From Anadara kagoshimensis (Eukaryota > Mollusca > Bivalvia > Arcoida > Arcidae): a DNA stretch of 64,000 bases. A program made the position numbers and the translations under genes. The notes beneath the pieces were generated by a model. The model saw nothing but the letters and a program-made list of their open reading frames with translations. It had not been told where the DNA came from and searched no databases. Each line of letters starts with the position of its first letter. Within the stretch, counting starts at the first letter, position 1. The stretch is from contig CM037869.1 in NCBI GenBank assembly GCA_021292105.1, positions 47,988,077-48,052,076 of the forward strand, read 5' to 3'. Below, one piece after another: positions 35,501 through 49,169 of the stretch.

Positions 35501-35740
35501 TTATAAAGTATGCCTCCTTGGCTCCAGGCAAATATTATTGATAAAACAAACATCAAAGTATTATGCGTCGTATTATATTGATGACATTTGTACTAGTAAT
35601 TAAAATTAACCTTCTTTAGATCAACCTGTTTGTTTTTGCTGGCATTCAATCGCTCATTGATAGATGTTTTGTGGGTCATGACCTCTAATTATGTAATATT
35701 TAATTATCCGATGACATCATGGAACATCATCCTATTTTAT
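32600..35740. other. AT-rich tail of unit C
   Basis: Homologous to the tails of A and B. Contains the MITE at 34525-34690 and the uninterrupted retroposon target site near 35,275-35,290. No gene seen. Confidence 0.6.
34525..34690 (+). mobile_element. MITE family 1, unit C
   Basis: Homologue of 10611-10776 and 22328-22493. Confidence 0.7.
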
Positions 35741-36225
35741 TATACCTTTTGTAAATTTCTCGAAATTTAATTGGGTAATAAGCATTTGGGTAAATTTAAT
35801 GTCACCCTCGGATGTCAGAAAATGTGACGTCACAGGGTGACATTACGTGAGTGGTTGACATTACGGAAAATGTCACATGCGCAGAAAAACTGCGTATGCG
35901 TTTCGAACGCATTTGTCTTCTAAATCAGTAAAATGCTTTTCTAAGGTAATGTTAAATATGATTAATGTCACAAGCGTCTCAGAGTCTTAGAGACAACAGG
36001 TGACTGTCATGATTTTCAATCCAGTATATATTTGGTTGCACAGTATAATAAACATCAACAATCGGTATAATAAAATAAATATTACATTTCTGATAGGGTG
36101 ACAGTACATATTGTCACCCCGAGAAATTTCATTGTCAAACGGGGCGAAGCCGCGTTTGACAATGAAATTTCTCGGGGTGACAATATGAACTGTCACCCTA
36201 TCAGAAATGTAATATTTATATCATA
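35741..36225. mobile_element. Unit C-specific insertion with a 144-bp palindrome
   Basis: Absent from units A and B, where CCTATTACG or CCTATTACT is followed directly by the TACTGTAAATG-type sequence. The insert holds several TGTCAC/GTGACA motifs, a TGACGTCA at 35825-35832 and a near-perfect palindrome at 36076-36219 with a short loop around GGGGCGAAGCC. I cannot define the ends or a clear target-site duplication. Confidence 0.6.
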
Positions 36226-36928
36226 CTATAAATGTAATTTATTTTGCGTGTATTTATTTTTGCGGTTAAGGTCACTTAGACATATCCGCGTAGTTAAATT
36301 TCGCGTTTTTAAAATATGTCTTATATAACACAATAGACATAATTTTCGCTTTGTATTAATTTTCGCGGAAAACAAACGACGTTGTGTGATTTGTCAACAT
36401 TCAAGCCTCGTTCCGACATTTCCATCTTTATTAGGAAAAACATTTGTTCCATCAATACCACATCTTTGACGGAATCTCGAATCAAATAAATTTTTGTAGC
36501 GATAATTATATATTTCTGTCAGGCTGTCAATATATTTTTTATGATTGATTGTAAATGGAAGTAATATTATTCTATTGTGAGTATGTTCATTTGGTATTAT
36601 GGATAAATATACACTGGAATAGAACATTATTTCTTAAGAAGATACATGGGGCTGTGCAGCAGGTGTAATTCTATATACAATATTTATAATTGAAAAAGGT
36701 ACAAGGGGCTGTGCAGCCAGTGTAATTCTGTATAAATTATTCATCATCCTTCAAAGTGCCACATCATTTGACATATTTAATTTCACTTTGTGTGATTTGA
36801 GAACTTTGTTTGATCTATAGACAATAAATATTCGCTAATTTTAGTCATGTGTATTTGTCGTATTTTAAGGAGTATGCAAATGAAGAGAAGAAAAGACAGA
36901 TGTTTTACTCAGGTCTGGGATCTCCTTT

Positions 36929-39770
36929 TAACGGGAGCAAATTCTTCCAATCGGTGGACAAAGTGTCTAATGCATCTTTTTGCAACTACAGCATTTTGTA
37001 TGCAAACTTTAATTGTTTGCCTCGAAACAGGATTAATAAGCAAGTAAAAATGATGACCTTAGGGCAGCAGAGGTTTGTTTCTTTTTAGGGAGGATTAAAA
37101 TTTTGAGCAGTTACAGTAAACATATATATCTAAAGATCTGTCTTGTGGGGAAAAAATGTCGTGTGGAAACTTTACAAGCTCTTAAAAGTGCACTTCCGAT
37201 AATAAATGTTGCAGTTAAAATTATACCGATGTTACCTGTATAGGAATACTGAACATTAAGCTTTCAGTTCAAACATTATTTTTTAACAATAATTATAATA
37301 AGAATAGTACCCGGTACTTAAAACGTAAAATATTTTGCTGTAAAATGGCATTTAATAAACTTTAAGATTGAACATGCCAACGTGATGAAGAACCTCAAAT
37401 ATTTGCTATAAAACCATCTCAATCAATATTTATGAACAAGGATGCAAACAGGAAGTGAACAAATAATGCATATGAACAGATCTTTCCAGTATGTTCTCTT
37501 TACAGACGTGGTGGGTGTAGCTAGCTAAACAGGGGGTGCTTACACTTCCAGAGCTACCGGCCTCACTTCCTTGGGGTAGTTCACGTGTCTAACCTGACTT
37601 GTCAGTTCCAAAGTTTTTACTTTGCTTCTGGGTTGTGATTCAGGACAGTAGTTTGTTTTTGATTCACAACATATTTAGTTAACATGACACTGACAGTTTG
37701 GTATGTTAGGGGTAGGGCATATAGTCTTCCGACATTGGTAGTGCACATCAGTTTCAAAATCATTTCTAAACTAACATGTTCCTTAACTCAAATCTTGTAA
37801 ATCTGAAAACTGAATAATTTTGTTAGTTGTCAAGACAATCATGAATTTAAAGTGTCATTTTGGAGACATTTTGCTATTCTAATTTTGTTTAAACTTTTTT
37901 ATTTGTAGCACCATAAAATATTGTGAAAAGCTGCCAGATTTAAATAAATGAAAATCTTAGTCAAGAAATAATTGTGAAACTAAGACATGGCCAATTTAAG
38001 GACAATCTTGAGTTAAAGAACAGCTGTAGACTAGATTCACTGGTTAAAACTTTATATAATAAATATTTACAATATGACTGTATCTCTCTTCGATGAAACA
38101 TACAGAGGCTATTGTATTTCAATTCCCATTGAAAGACAATAGGGGTCATGACCCTTGATGTGTATAAATTTTCCCACAATATTATGTCATGTCCTGCACA
38201 GGGGGTCAGGTGATCATGTGAAGCATGGCTAAAAAACCTATACAACACGAGCAGATATGGAAAAAATAGCGCCAAGGTACAAAATATTTATTAAAAGAAA
38301 AAATTGTATATATAAGAAATGACATTTCTGCTCATGGTATTTTGCCCTTCATCGAATTTGGCAAACGGCACACTATCTTTCATTACCCCTTGAAATACCA
38401 TGATCAGAATATCATTTCTTAAATAACAGCCCTTGTCAAGTAAGATTGTCTTTTCCATTATCAATCAAGTAATTTTTTTATTTTGAACACTGCAAAAAAG
38501 ACAAACAATTCAGATCATATTGTGTAAATTGTGTTTATTCAAAACTTTCTGTTAACACAGAAAAATATTTTCTCATCTAAAACAGTGTTTGAGATTCCAC
38601 AATCCAAAAGGGCTTTTAGATCATGTAAAATTCAATCATAATGCAGAAGACAGATTTTGAATGCAATATAAATATAGTCTGTTATATGAAAACGGCTTTG
38701 TGTTTGTTTTTATTGGTTTTTATTTTACAATTTATTCACAACTATTTCACTTTTATCACTACTTTTGTACTACCCAATGTGGGTGCCTCAAAAATATAAC
38801 AAAAAGTGAAAATCATTTTTTTTTACCTAAAGGCCCTTTTTACATATGGATGGTCAATTTGACATTCAGTACAGTATTATTTCTATTAAATTTCTGTCGG
38901 GTCTGTATCTAATGTCATACCTCTCTTGTTCAAATACACACTAGAACTTTTAAGTCAATTTTCTATAAAAAGGCTGTCATGATGTCCATTTTATGAATGT
39001 TTTACTGTAACAAAGAATTACTTACCAGGATTTCATATTTAAATACATTTTTAAACTTCTGAAATTTGAAGAAGTAACCAAAATCAGTTCTGTGGAGTTC
39101 ACATACAAGGAATTTCATACATACGACGAGTAATTTTAAAATAGCACTGACAATAAATGAACTCTTCACATTTCCAATAAGTTGTTTGATGTGTCCCCAA
39201 TAATTCATTCCAAACTTGTCATGAGATCTCTTATTTTACTATCATCAAGTTTTTCTCTCTGACCACTCCAGTTTCCTCCGCCATCCTTTTTTGGATGTTA
39301 ATTTCTAATGCCTATTTATACAGAAAATAAAACTTTATAACTTCCATGTCGACACAACCAGATTTGTCCTCGAAGATTTTTTTTCTTTTTCAATTTCAGT
39401 CAAATTTTTTAAACAAATTTCTGTGATGAAATTTAATGTTTTTGACATTACCAGTTTTATTCTGCTGAAAGATATGAATTATTATAATTCATTCTCAAAA
39501 CCAGAGATACTGATCCTTCCAACATCTCCATCCAGAATATTTTTCAGTGGAAATAAATTCATTCACAACTTCCGACAGATTCCATATTCCGCCATCATTG
39601 ATTTTGTTCTAAAAACTCTGAGGAAATTTTTTTAGAAGTGGCAATAACATTCTTAATCTGTGATAAAACTTAAAATTCCCACCATTTCAGATCCGGCCAT
39701 TTGGATAAACAAGAATTATTTAAACAAATGAAATTGAATTGCGACAAATTTGTTCCTAACTTCTGTGATG
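36929..39770. other. Intergenic stretch between the array and SAP130
   Basis: AT-rich, with only short unrelated reading frames. It forms the downstream flank of both the array (+) and SAP130 (-), and presumably includes the SAP130 3' UTR nearest 39,770. No gene, RNA or element recognised. Confidence 0.6.
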
Positions 39771-39920
39771 CTATGAACGTTCCTTCTTTTTGATTGGTCG
39801 TTTACTCATATGTTTGTTAATAATCTCAAATATTTTTTGTTTATGATCTAACACTTTTAACATAGAAGTCCTTGCTTCCTCTAACTGGTCCATAATTAAC
39901 TTGCATCTCTGAATATTACC
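39771..39920 (-). CDS. SAP130: SAP130 terminal coding exon 18
   Basis: Enters in phase 0 and stops at 39771-39773. Heptad-like MDQLEEARTSMLKVLDHKQ, then a basic tail ending RPIKKKERS. Confidence 0.88.
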   Translation of the reverse strand, partial: GNIQRCKLIMDQLEEARTSMLKVLDHKQKIFEIINKHMSKRPIKKKERS

Positions 39921-42900
39921 CTGGAAAAGAAAAAAATAATAGCAATTATCATATTGCATTGATCATAGAAAACTAATTCTCCATTTCTTGTATACTGTAT
40001 ATCAGGAAATTATTGCAATCACTGTGCATAAAACTGCAAGAGTAACAAGATGCCATAATTAATTGCTAATATTTTATTATGAGGTTTTTAATTTGCTGTT
40101 GTGATTGTGATTTGAACATGGACCTGTATGTTTGTGATTGTGATTTGAAGATGGACCAGTAAGTTTGTGACTGACTTCCGTGATTGTTACTTGAACATGG
40201 GCTAATATGTTTGTGATTGACTTTCCAGATTGTGATTTGGACATGGACTGGTAGGGATGTGATTGCCTTTTTGTGATTGTGATTTGAACATGGACCAGTT
40301 TGTTTGTGATTGTGATTTGAACATGGACCAGTATATTTGTGATTAACTTTTAGGATTGCCATTTGAACATGGACAGGTATGTTTGTATTTGACTTTTGGG
40401 ATTGTGATTTGAACATGGACCAGTATATTTGTGATTAACTTTCAGGATTGAAATTTGAACATGGAAAGGTATGTTTGTGACTGACTTTTGGGATTGTGAT
40501 TTGAACATGGACCAGTATATTTGTGATTAACTTTCAGATTTGCAATCTGAACATGGATAGGTATGTTTGTGACTGACTTTTGGGATTGTGATTTGAACAT
40601 GGACAGGTATACTAGTGATTGACTATCGGGATTGTTTCCAACTACAAACTAATAAATTTAGACATTTGAAAATAATTATTAGCTCATCAGCATTGCTACC
40701 TGTGTTAGTTCATGTAAAACACCTTCACTGTCGTCCATTATATTATTTTTGGATGGTCCTCGAGGTGCCACTGATGACTGGATTGTGGATACTTTGGAGA
40801 ATAATGTCTTTTCTAATTCAGTCTACAAAAAAGTAACATACATATACATATTTACGTCAGTGTTTAGTTACATTTTGATAATGGCGCACTCACAATTTTC
40901 AGACTCACAGCTATTACTGGGTACCAAGTCCGAGGGCTGTTGGAAATGTAGAAAAACAAGTGTGGTTTTTGGGAATATAAAATAGCAAAAATACATAAAA
41001 ATTGAACAGGTAGTTTAATCACATTAGAAAATACACCAAAATATTTGGGAAAAACATAGGTTTTAAACATCGGAAATGAGGCCCATTTTTGGTCCCAAAT
41101 TAAGGAGACTGACAGCTCTTCACACTCAACAGGGTTATCTATTAATTTCAAATTTTCTAAGATATAAAATGGTCAGTTGAAATATTAACCATCATATACT
41201 TCATATTGCTTATCTGTTACAGTGTCGGTTGCTAAAGAATTAGATTATATGAATCCATTTTGAATATCCATGTAGGATCTAAATCTCAAATAACAAATTG
41301 TAGATCAATTTTACTGGCCTTTAATTACTGGGAAGTTTTTTTTTAAACCATTAGATTATAAAACAAACTTGAGCTCTAAATTGATTTTTTTAATTTAAAC
41401 AGTGAAATGTTCGGCCATACATTATCTAATGTCCATCTTATACCATCTTCATCAACATATTCTGAAAAATTCAAAAAGTCAATTTTCATATTTGGAAAAC
41501 CACTGCAGTAGCTCAGTTGTGAACAAGTGAACAACAATGACCTGTCTGTTTGACCTTTTATGTATAGATTGATCCAGCCAATACATGGGTAGTGTTAGGA
41601 ACATCTTTTTTATGATAAATCATTTACCTATCTATATAGATTTGGATGCAGTTGCACAAAGCTTAGTTAGTGCTTATGAATAATTAAACTACAATGGGTT
41701 CATTTCTGTACCACATGATCAATACCTCTTATTGATTGTGCGGAACCTTTTTGAAAACATCACAATTTCCTGGAATAATGTCATTTTTTCAGGAAAACAT
41801 CACCATGCAATTTCATATCCATTGGAAATAAATGTTCTACACACACATTAGAGGGTATCGCGTTTAATGTCACAAATTCCCAGAATATTTAGAAAACATC
41901 ATCTTATGCAATTCCATATACAATGGAAGCAAGTGTTTTGCACAAACATTAGTGAGTAATTACATAGTAAATCAGGGAACACCCCCGTTAGCATCAATCT
42001 AATGTATTTGTTAATTATGGTTTAATTAATAATTAAATTTAATTAAGCTTTGTGCAACTGGGACATGTAGTTTGGTCCAAAATAAAAACAAATGTATAAT
42101 AATCATCTCACAGTTAGTTTAGATATAAAAATACACTTAAAATTGTCCTTCCTTACCAAGTCCTCTAACTGTGCTGCCATGTGATAAAGTTTCCAACCAC
42201 TAGCTTTTTGTGATACTCCTCTCTGATTGGATAATTCATTAACTGTAGGCCGTCTCTCTTCTGTAACCAATAAAATGAAATTTTTTTAAAATTTACATGT
42301 AAATAATTATCAGTGATTTTGTTTGCTAAAAATTACTACCGAATAAAGGTAGTTTCCCCTTGGGAAGAATAACTAAAATTTCCCAGTTTGCCTATTAAAA
42401 TTCCCTTAATTGGCTACTAAAATTCCCCAAAAACAATAGTGGTGCAATGAAAAATTAAATCTAGTTGTCTTTGCTCACAAAATATCAGATAGTACCACAA
42501 TGTAGTGTCTTTGCAATGGAGATACTAGCTATCGCCAGCATATCATAATGCAGATTGTTCTATCTCAGAATTGTAATTTTCCTGATCTTGATGGCAGAAG
42601 GCAATTTTCAAAAAAAAGTACCAAAACCACTGATTATATGAACAAGTGTGACAAAAATGTCTAATAACATCAACACTGGAATAATAAGTACATGTATTTG
42701 TAAATTATTTATGAAGGTTTTAGCACATTTAGCTTAACCTCCTTTGAATGCATACATAGACAACTCAAACCAAAGACTAACTAGTGAAGAGGTTGACAGG
42801 TCATGCTAGTTTACTGAATTGATATTTTTGTTAATACATGTATGTTCATGTAAGAAAAAATCAGCAATTGTAAAAATAACCACTGAACTCTTTAGAAATA

Positions 42901-45900
42901 GCAATTATTGTGCTATTAATTCCAATGCAATGCAAACTGAATAATATACCACTTGTTGAAAATTATAGCAGTAAAACACCATTGCAATGGTTGCATTTTA
43001 CATTTTGCATTTTTTTAAAAATCCTGATATTATTAAAAACACTGCCACGTTTTACATGCACAGTGATTTCCTTAAAATTTGCAGCAGGAGGTAGATTTAC
43101 TTATCAAACAGACCAGGGGTCAAGGTGGCTTCCTAGACCAAAAACGATTTTCAGGTCTTCTGAAGGCAATTTTATGAATTCTAAACAGCCAATTTGACGT
43201 TTTAGGCAGTAAAATCTGCCTGCTGTGGTCTCAAGGTAAACACTACATGCAATTTCAACTAGAGCAGCCAATCTATGACATCACACATATAGGTATAAGC
43301 AGTAAACATCACTTAAGCAATGGCAATTATAGTCCTATAACGGGGTTCACCATTATACCATGTTATACCTCATAAAGTTTCTGCAGAACAATAATTTCCG
43401 TAGATGTAATCCCTTCAGTTCATGTTCATGTGAAATAAAATTACTCTGGGAAATTTTGACCTTATTGTTTTCCAAAATGTTCTGCACAAACCTTTAAGGG
43501 GTATTGATCATATGGTATGTCAGTGAACTCCGTTACATTTTGTTTGAAGCAGAGCTTGATACAATTAAACATACAATAAAATAAACAAACCTTTAGGTTT
43601 AACGTCTGTGTATCTCAGAAAATGATTGTGTTTTGGTTTCCAGGAAATATTATAAAAGTTTAACAATGAAATGTTCGGCCGTACTTTATCTAACGTCCAT
43701 CTTATCCCATCTTCATCAACATATTCTGAAAAATTCAAAAAGTCAATTTTCACACTTGTGGTAGCCCAGTTGTGAACAAGTGAACAACATTAACCTTTCA
43801 TGTATAGAATGATCCAGCCAGTACATGGGTAGTGTTAGGAACTGCAGTTAATAATACACAAGTACTTGGCATGAAGTCCATGATGTAGACATGATGAACA
43901 CATGTTCCCTAAACATGAATATACTGGTCAATAATAAATGTTTAAATTTATTGTCAACACTGAAACATTTTCATTTATTCTAGGTATTTTTAGCTGTAAA
44001 ATTTCAAAAAGGCACAACTGTTGAGACAGAAATATAAAATATCTTGATATTTCTGTTATTTTTAAAATTTTCTGACCTTAAAAAAAATCAAACTTCCCCG
44101 ACTTTTCCCCCTGAAACATGGGAACCATGAGTTATCTATAAAGATCAACCTACCATCTCTAAGTTCCTGTTTAATGATAAGTTCATCTTTAATGTCCGTT
44201 AACTTTTCAACCTCTTCATCATCCTCATCACTCGAGGACTGGTCTCGGATTTCTTCATTAGCATGACTACAATATATAATCAAAATATATACTGTCCAAC
44301 CTGTCTTAAAGGTCACCTCTGTATAAAGGCCACCTGGTTATAAAGGCCAGTAGAATTGTATCCTAATTGCTCTTTATTCAGTTTTTTAACCTGTCTATAA
44401 AGACCACCTGCACATAAAGGTCACTTTCATTGGTTCCCAAGGGTGGCCTTTATAGACAGGTTTGACTGTACTGTGTGGTTTTAATTTTAGCTTAATTTGC
44501 AGTCACAATTTTCCGTGAAAATTTGTACCATGCATAGAGCAATATATATTCTTGATCTTATACTCAGCTTCATAAATCTGCAAATATTACATCCTGCTAA
44601 AAGTTCGGAAATAAAAATAGCAAAAATTTGAACCCATAAATTAAGTGCATTTAATTATCGTACATTTTGTATTAAAAATAAAGATAAATCTTCTGACCTT
44701 GGACCTGTGGAATTTTGAAGCCTTGACAACATATAATAATCAATAGGTCCTAAACCTCGGACATGGGGGATTCTGAAGCCCTGACAACATATGATAATCA
44801 ATAGGTCCTGAACCTCTGTCCTTGGGGATTTTAAACCCCTGAAAACATATGATAAATCAATAGGTTTTGGACCTTGGACCTGGGTAATTTTGAAGCCCTG
44901 ACAACATATGATAATCAATAGATCCTTGACTTCGAACCTGTGGAATTTTGAAGCCCTGACAACATATGATAAATCAATAGGTTCCGGACCTCGGACATGG
45001 GTAATGTTGAAGCCCTGACAACATATGATAGATCAATAGGTCCCAGACATCGGACCTGGGTAATTTTGAAGCCCTGACAACATATGATAATGACACTTTT
45101 GACACTTACAGTAATTGCTTTCTTGGTTTCTTTCTTGGCGATGCCTCTAGATTATTTGGTAAGGTGCTGACATTACTGTTCAACGAAGGGAATCCTAAAA
45201 TTAAATCATATTACAATACAATTATCAGTATACAATAACTTTTTATAGCAATTCTAATATTTTACAATCTTGTCTTGAAATATTCTTATTCAATGAAGAG
45301 AAACCTAAAATTCAACCAATATACACTTGTCATCCATAAATAACTTTACAAATTTATATTTTCCATAGGTTTACATTATAATCATATCAAATTTTGTTCA
45401 TACAATTGAAATATTGAAATTTTTCTGAATTTGAAAGTGATATGGTAAATTTATGACCTAAATCCATGTAGTAAAGTGGTTTTTCTTGAAAATCAACTTT
45501 TTGGAATTTTTCTGAAATTTTGGGGAAAAATAAAAAAAATTTGGTAAAATTTTATCCGTCAAGATAAAAACACTATTTCCATGATAAAACGCTCAGCTTT
45601 AGCATAATGGTGTTTTCAACAATTTAGTTTTGTGAAGATTTTGAGTCTGTTGTGACAAGACCAGTTTTAACCATGTACGATAATTTATGGAGGGCAGTGT
45701 ATAATTCAACTATCAGTATACATATATTTTTATTAAAGCTTTGATATCAGTCAGTGTTCATTCTAGGACTTTCCAGAAAAGGCCATATCTAAAACATTTT
45801 GTCTAAAACAATATTTTTGCATTTATGTAATGTTAAATATAACCTACTAATGAGTTAACAAGGGCCTCATTTGGCAAAAACAGGATTCTATGGCCTAATA

Positions 45901-48900
45901 GCCTCTTCCAGATTAAAAAAGCATACAATTCCATCAGATTTTAATATATCTCTAATCGATTAACTTTTGTATTTTTTGGAATGCAGATTTTTAATGAATA
46001 GAACAGTTATCTGAAGTGAAAGAATCTTGACTGGGCATAATACCACATTACTTCACACAACTTAATGATTATAAATAATAAACAGCAGTTATGTTTTCGA
46101 AAATTGGTTACTAAAATCATCTTTTCTGGAATAAAAGGATTAAATGTAACAAACTGTTATGCCAATTTGAAAATTTTGAATTTTATTTTAATCTTGGGAT
46201 CTTGGGGGTCATTCATCATCTCTCTACAGTTTGTTTCATATACTGCTTGTAATCTTGGGTTTTTGTCAGAAAAGTGTCATTCCTGAAAACTTAGTGAAAC
46301 CAAAAAATAACATTTACCATTTTCTAAATTATCAGGAGGTTCCTGTTTTATTTTAAGATCTGTAGAATTCTGAGTCGGTGTGGTAGCTTCACTTGATAAT
46401 GCAGTATCTGTCGAAGATTGACTCTCCCTAAAACACACACAAAAAAAAAACAAGAGGCCCATGGGCCTTAACGCTCACCTGAGGAAGAGTACATATCTTA
46501 TGTAGAGGTTCAATGGTCAATGACATTAATAAAAGAGAATATTAAAATTTTTAGCAGTAAGGGCCAATAATATGCAAGTATTTTTGCAAATTAATTATAA
46601 TAATTATTATATAAGTATGCTATATATAACATATTTAAAGTCAGGCTACAATATATTATTTATAAACAGCTAAAACATCTGTATATTAAAATGTGCATTA
46701 GGCCAATACCTACAATACCTATACAAAAAGTTTATAGTTTTTGAGATAATTAACCATTCAAGTATTCGTTCAATTCTATGACCTTGACCTTTAAACCTAT
46801 GACCTTCATTCATATATCAAAATGATCATTAGGCCAATACCTACAATATTCCAATATACATGCCTACACAAAAAGTTTATAGTTTTTGAGATAATTAACC
46901 ATTTAAGTATTCGTTCGCGTCTTTGTCTTTGACCTTTGAACCTATGACCTTTATTCATATATCAAAATGATCGTTAGGCCAATACCTACAATATTCCAAT
47001 ATACATGCCTATACAAAAAGTTTATAGTTTTTGAGATAATTAATCATTTCAGTACTTGTTTACATCTGTGACCTTGACCTTTGAACCCATGACCTTTATT
47101 CATATATCAAAATGACCATTGTGCCATTACCTACAAAATTCTGATATATATGCCTATACAAAAAATTCATAGTTTTGCAGATAATTAACTATTTTGGTAT
47201 TCTTGGACATCTGTGACCTTGGCCTTTGAACCCATGACCTTGATCTATGTATCAAAATGATCGTCATGTCAATACCTACAAATAACTGAAAATCCTACGC
47301 CATTATCACAAGAAATATTAAACAAGAGGCCCATGGGCCTTATACGCTCACCTGATAACTAATGGCTAGCTGATAGATTTAAAGACAACGTAAATACTAA
47401 ACCCCAATGACCCCATTTTTTCTTTACATCAAAATGATCATTGTATCAATACCTACAACATTCTAATATACATGCCTATACAAAAAGTTTATAGTTTTCA
47501 AGATAATTAACCATTTCAGTATTGTTTTACATCTGTGACCTTGACCTTTAAACCCATGACCTTTTCTATACATCAAAATGATTGTTTTATCGATACCTAC
47601 AACATTCTAATATACATCCTTATACAAAAAGTTAATAGTTTTCGAGATAATTAACCATTTCGGTATTGTTTTCGCATCTGTGACCTTGACCTTTGAACCC
47701 ATGACCTTTTTCTATACATCAAAATGATTGTTGTATCAATACCTACAACATTCTAATATACATGCCTATACAAAAAATTTATAGTTTTCGAGATAATTAA
47801 CATTTTCGGTATTGTTTCGCATCTGTGACCTTGACCTTTGAACTCATGACCTTTTTCTAATACCTACAACATTCTAATATACATGCCTATACAAAAAGTT
47901 AATAGTTTTCGAGATAATTAACCATTTCAGTATTGATTTGCATCTGTGACCTTGACCTTTGAACCCATGACCTTTTTCTATACATCAAAATGATCGTCGT
48001 ATCAATACCTACAACATTCTAATATACATGCCTATACAAAAAGTTATAGTTTTCGAGATAATTAACCATTTCGGTATTGTTTCGCATCTGTGACCTTGAC
48101 CTTTGAACCCATGACCTTTTTCTATACATCAAAATGATTGCTGTATCAATACCTACAACATTCTAATATACATGCCTATACAAAAAGTTTATAGTTTTCG
48201 AGATAATTAACCATTTTGGTATTGTTTCGCATCTGTGACCTTGACCTTTGAACCCATGACCTTTTTCTATACATCAAAATGATCGTTGTATCAATATCAA
48301 CAACATTCTAATATAAATGCCTATACAAAAAGTTTATAGTTTTCGAGATAATTAACCATTTCGGTATTGTTTCGCATCCGTGACCTTGACCTTTGAACCC
48401 ATGACCTTTTTCTATACATCAAAATGATCGTTGTAACAATATCTACAACATTCTAATATAAATGCCTATATAAAAAGTTTATAGTTTTCGAGATAATTAA
48501 CCATTTCGGAATTGTTTCGCATCTGTGACCATGACCTTTGAACCCATGACCTTTTTCTATACATCAAAATGGTCGTTGTATCAATACATACAACATTCTA
48601 ATATACATGACTATACAAAAAGTTTATAGTTTTAGAGATAATAAGTATAATCAGAGGTAAAAAAAATTAGGTCACGACCTTCACAATTGACCTTGACCTC
48701 ATTTTGAAGATACTAACAAGAAGATGTCAAAACTGAAAACCCCATGTCATTATCTGGTCAAGTAGTCAAGTTATAACAATTTGAAGCTATTTTATGATTT
48801 TTTCAAAATTAAACGCAAAAACGCGTAACCCATTTTTCGACCGAATTTCACGAAATGAACAAACTACAGGCTTAAGACCCTAGAGAAGCCAAATATCACA

Positions 48901-49075
48901 TCAGATTTTTTCTCCAATCAATACTTTCGGAGAAGAAGATTTTTTAAGATTTTTGCACCCCTAGGTCACCTTGACCTAGTTATGGTAGCCATGGCAATGC
49001 CACGAACAAATCTGAATTGCACCGACCCAGACATGCTTCTGACCAAGTCTCGTTGAAATCTGCCCAGTGGTTCGT

Positions 49076-49114
<39 letters not shown>

Positions 49115-49137
49115 GATGACGACGACAGACAACGGAC

Positions 49138-49169
<32 letters not shown>

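Larger units (their letters stand above)
27888..36928 (+). repeat. Tandem duplication unit C, right end truncated
   Basis: Third unit. It is almost identical to B up to about 34.7-34.9 kb, then roughly equidistant from A and B. Homology stops at about 36,928 after GGTCTGGGATCTCC, where A and B continue into the junction element. It carries the intact 553-aa gene and a private palindromic insertion at about 35,741-36,225. Confidence 0.85.

Noticed and set aside
35987-36328. Two opposite-strand frames sharing an N-terminus (MTVHIVTPRNFIVKRG)
   Set aside because: The similarity is created by the palindrome at 36076-36219, not by homologous genes.
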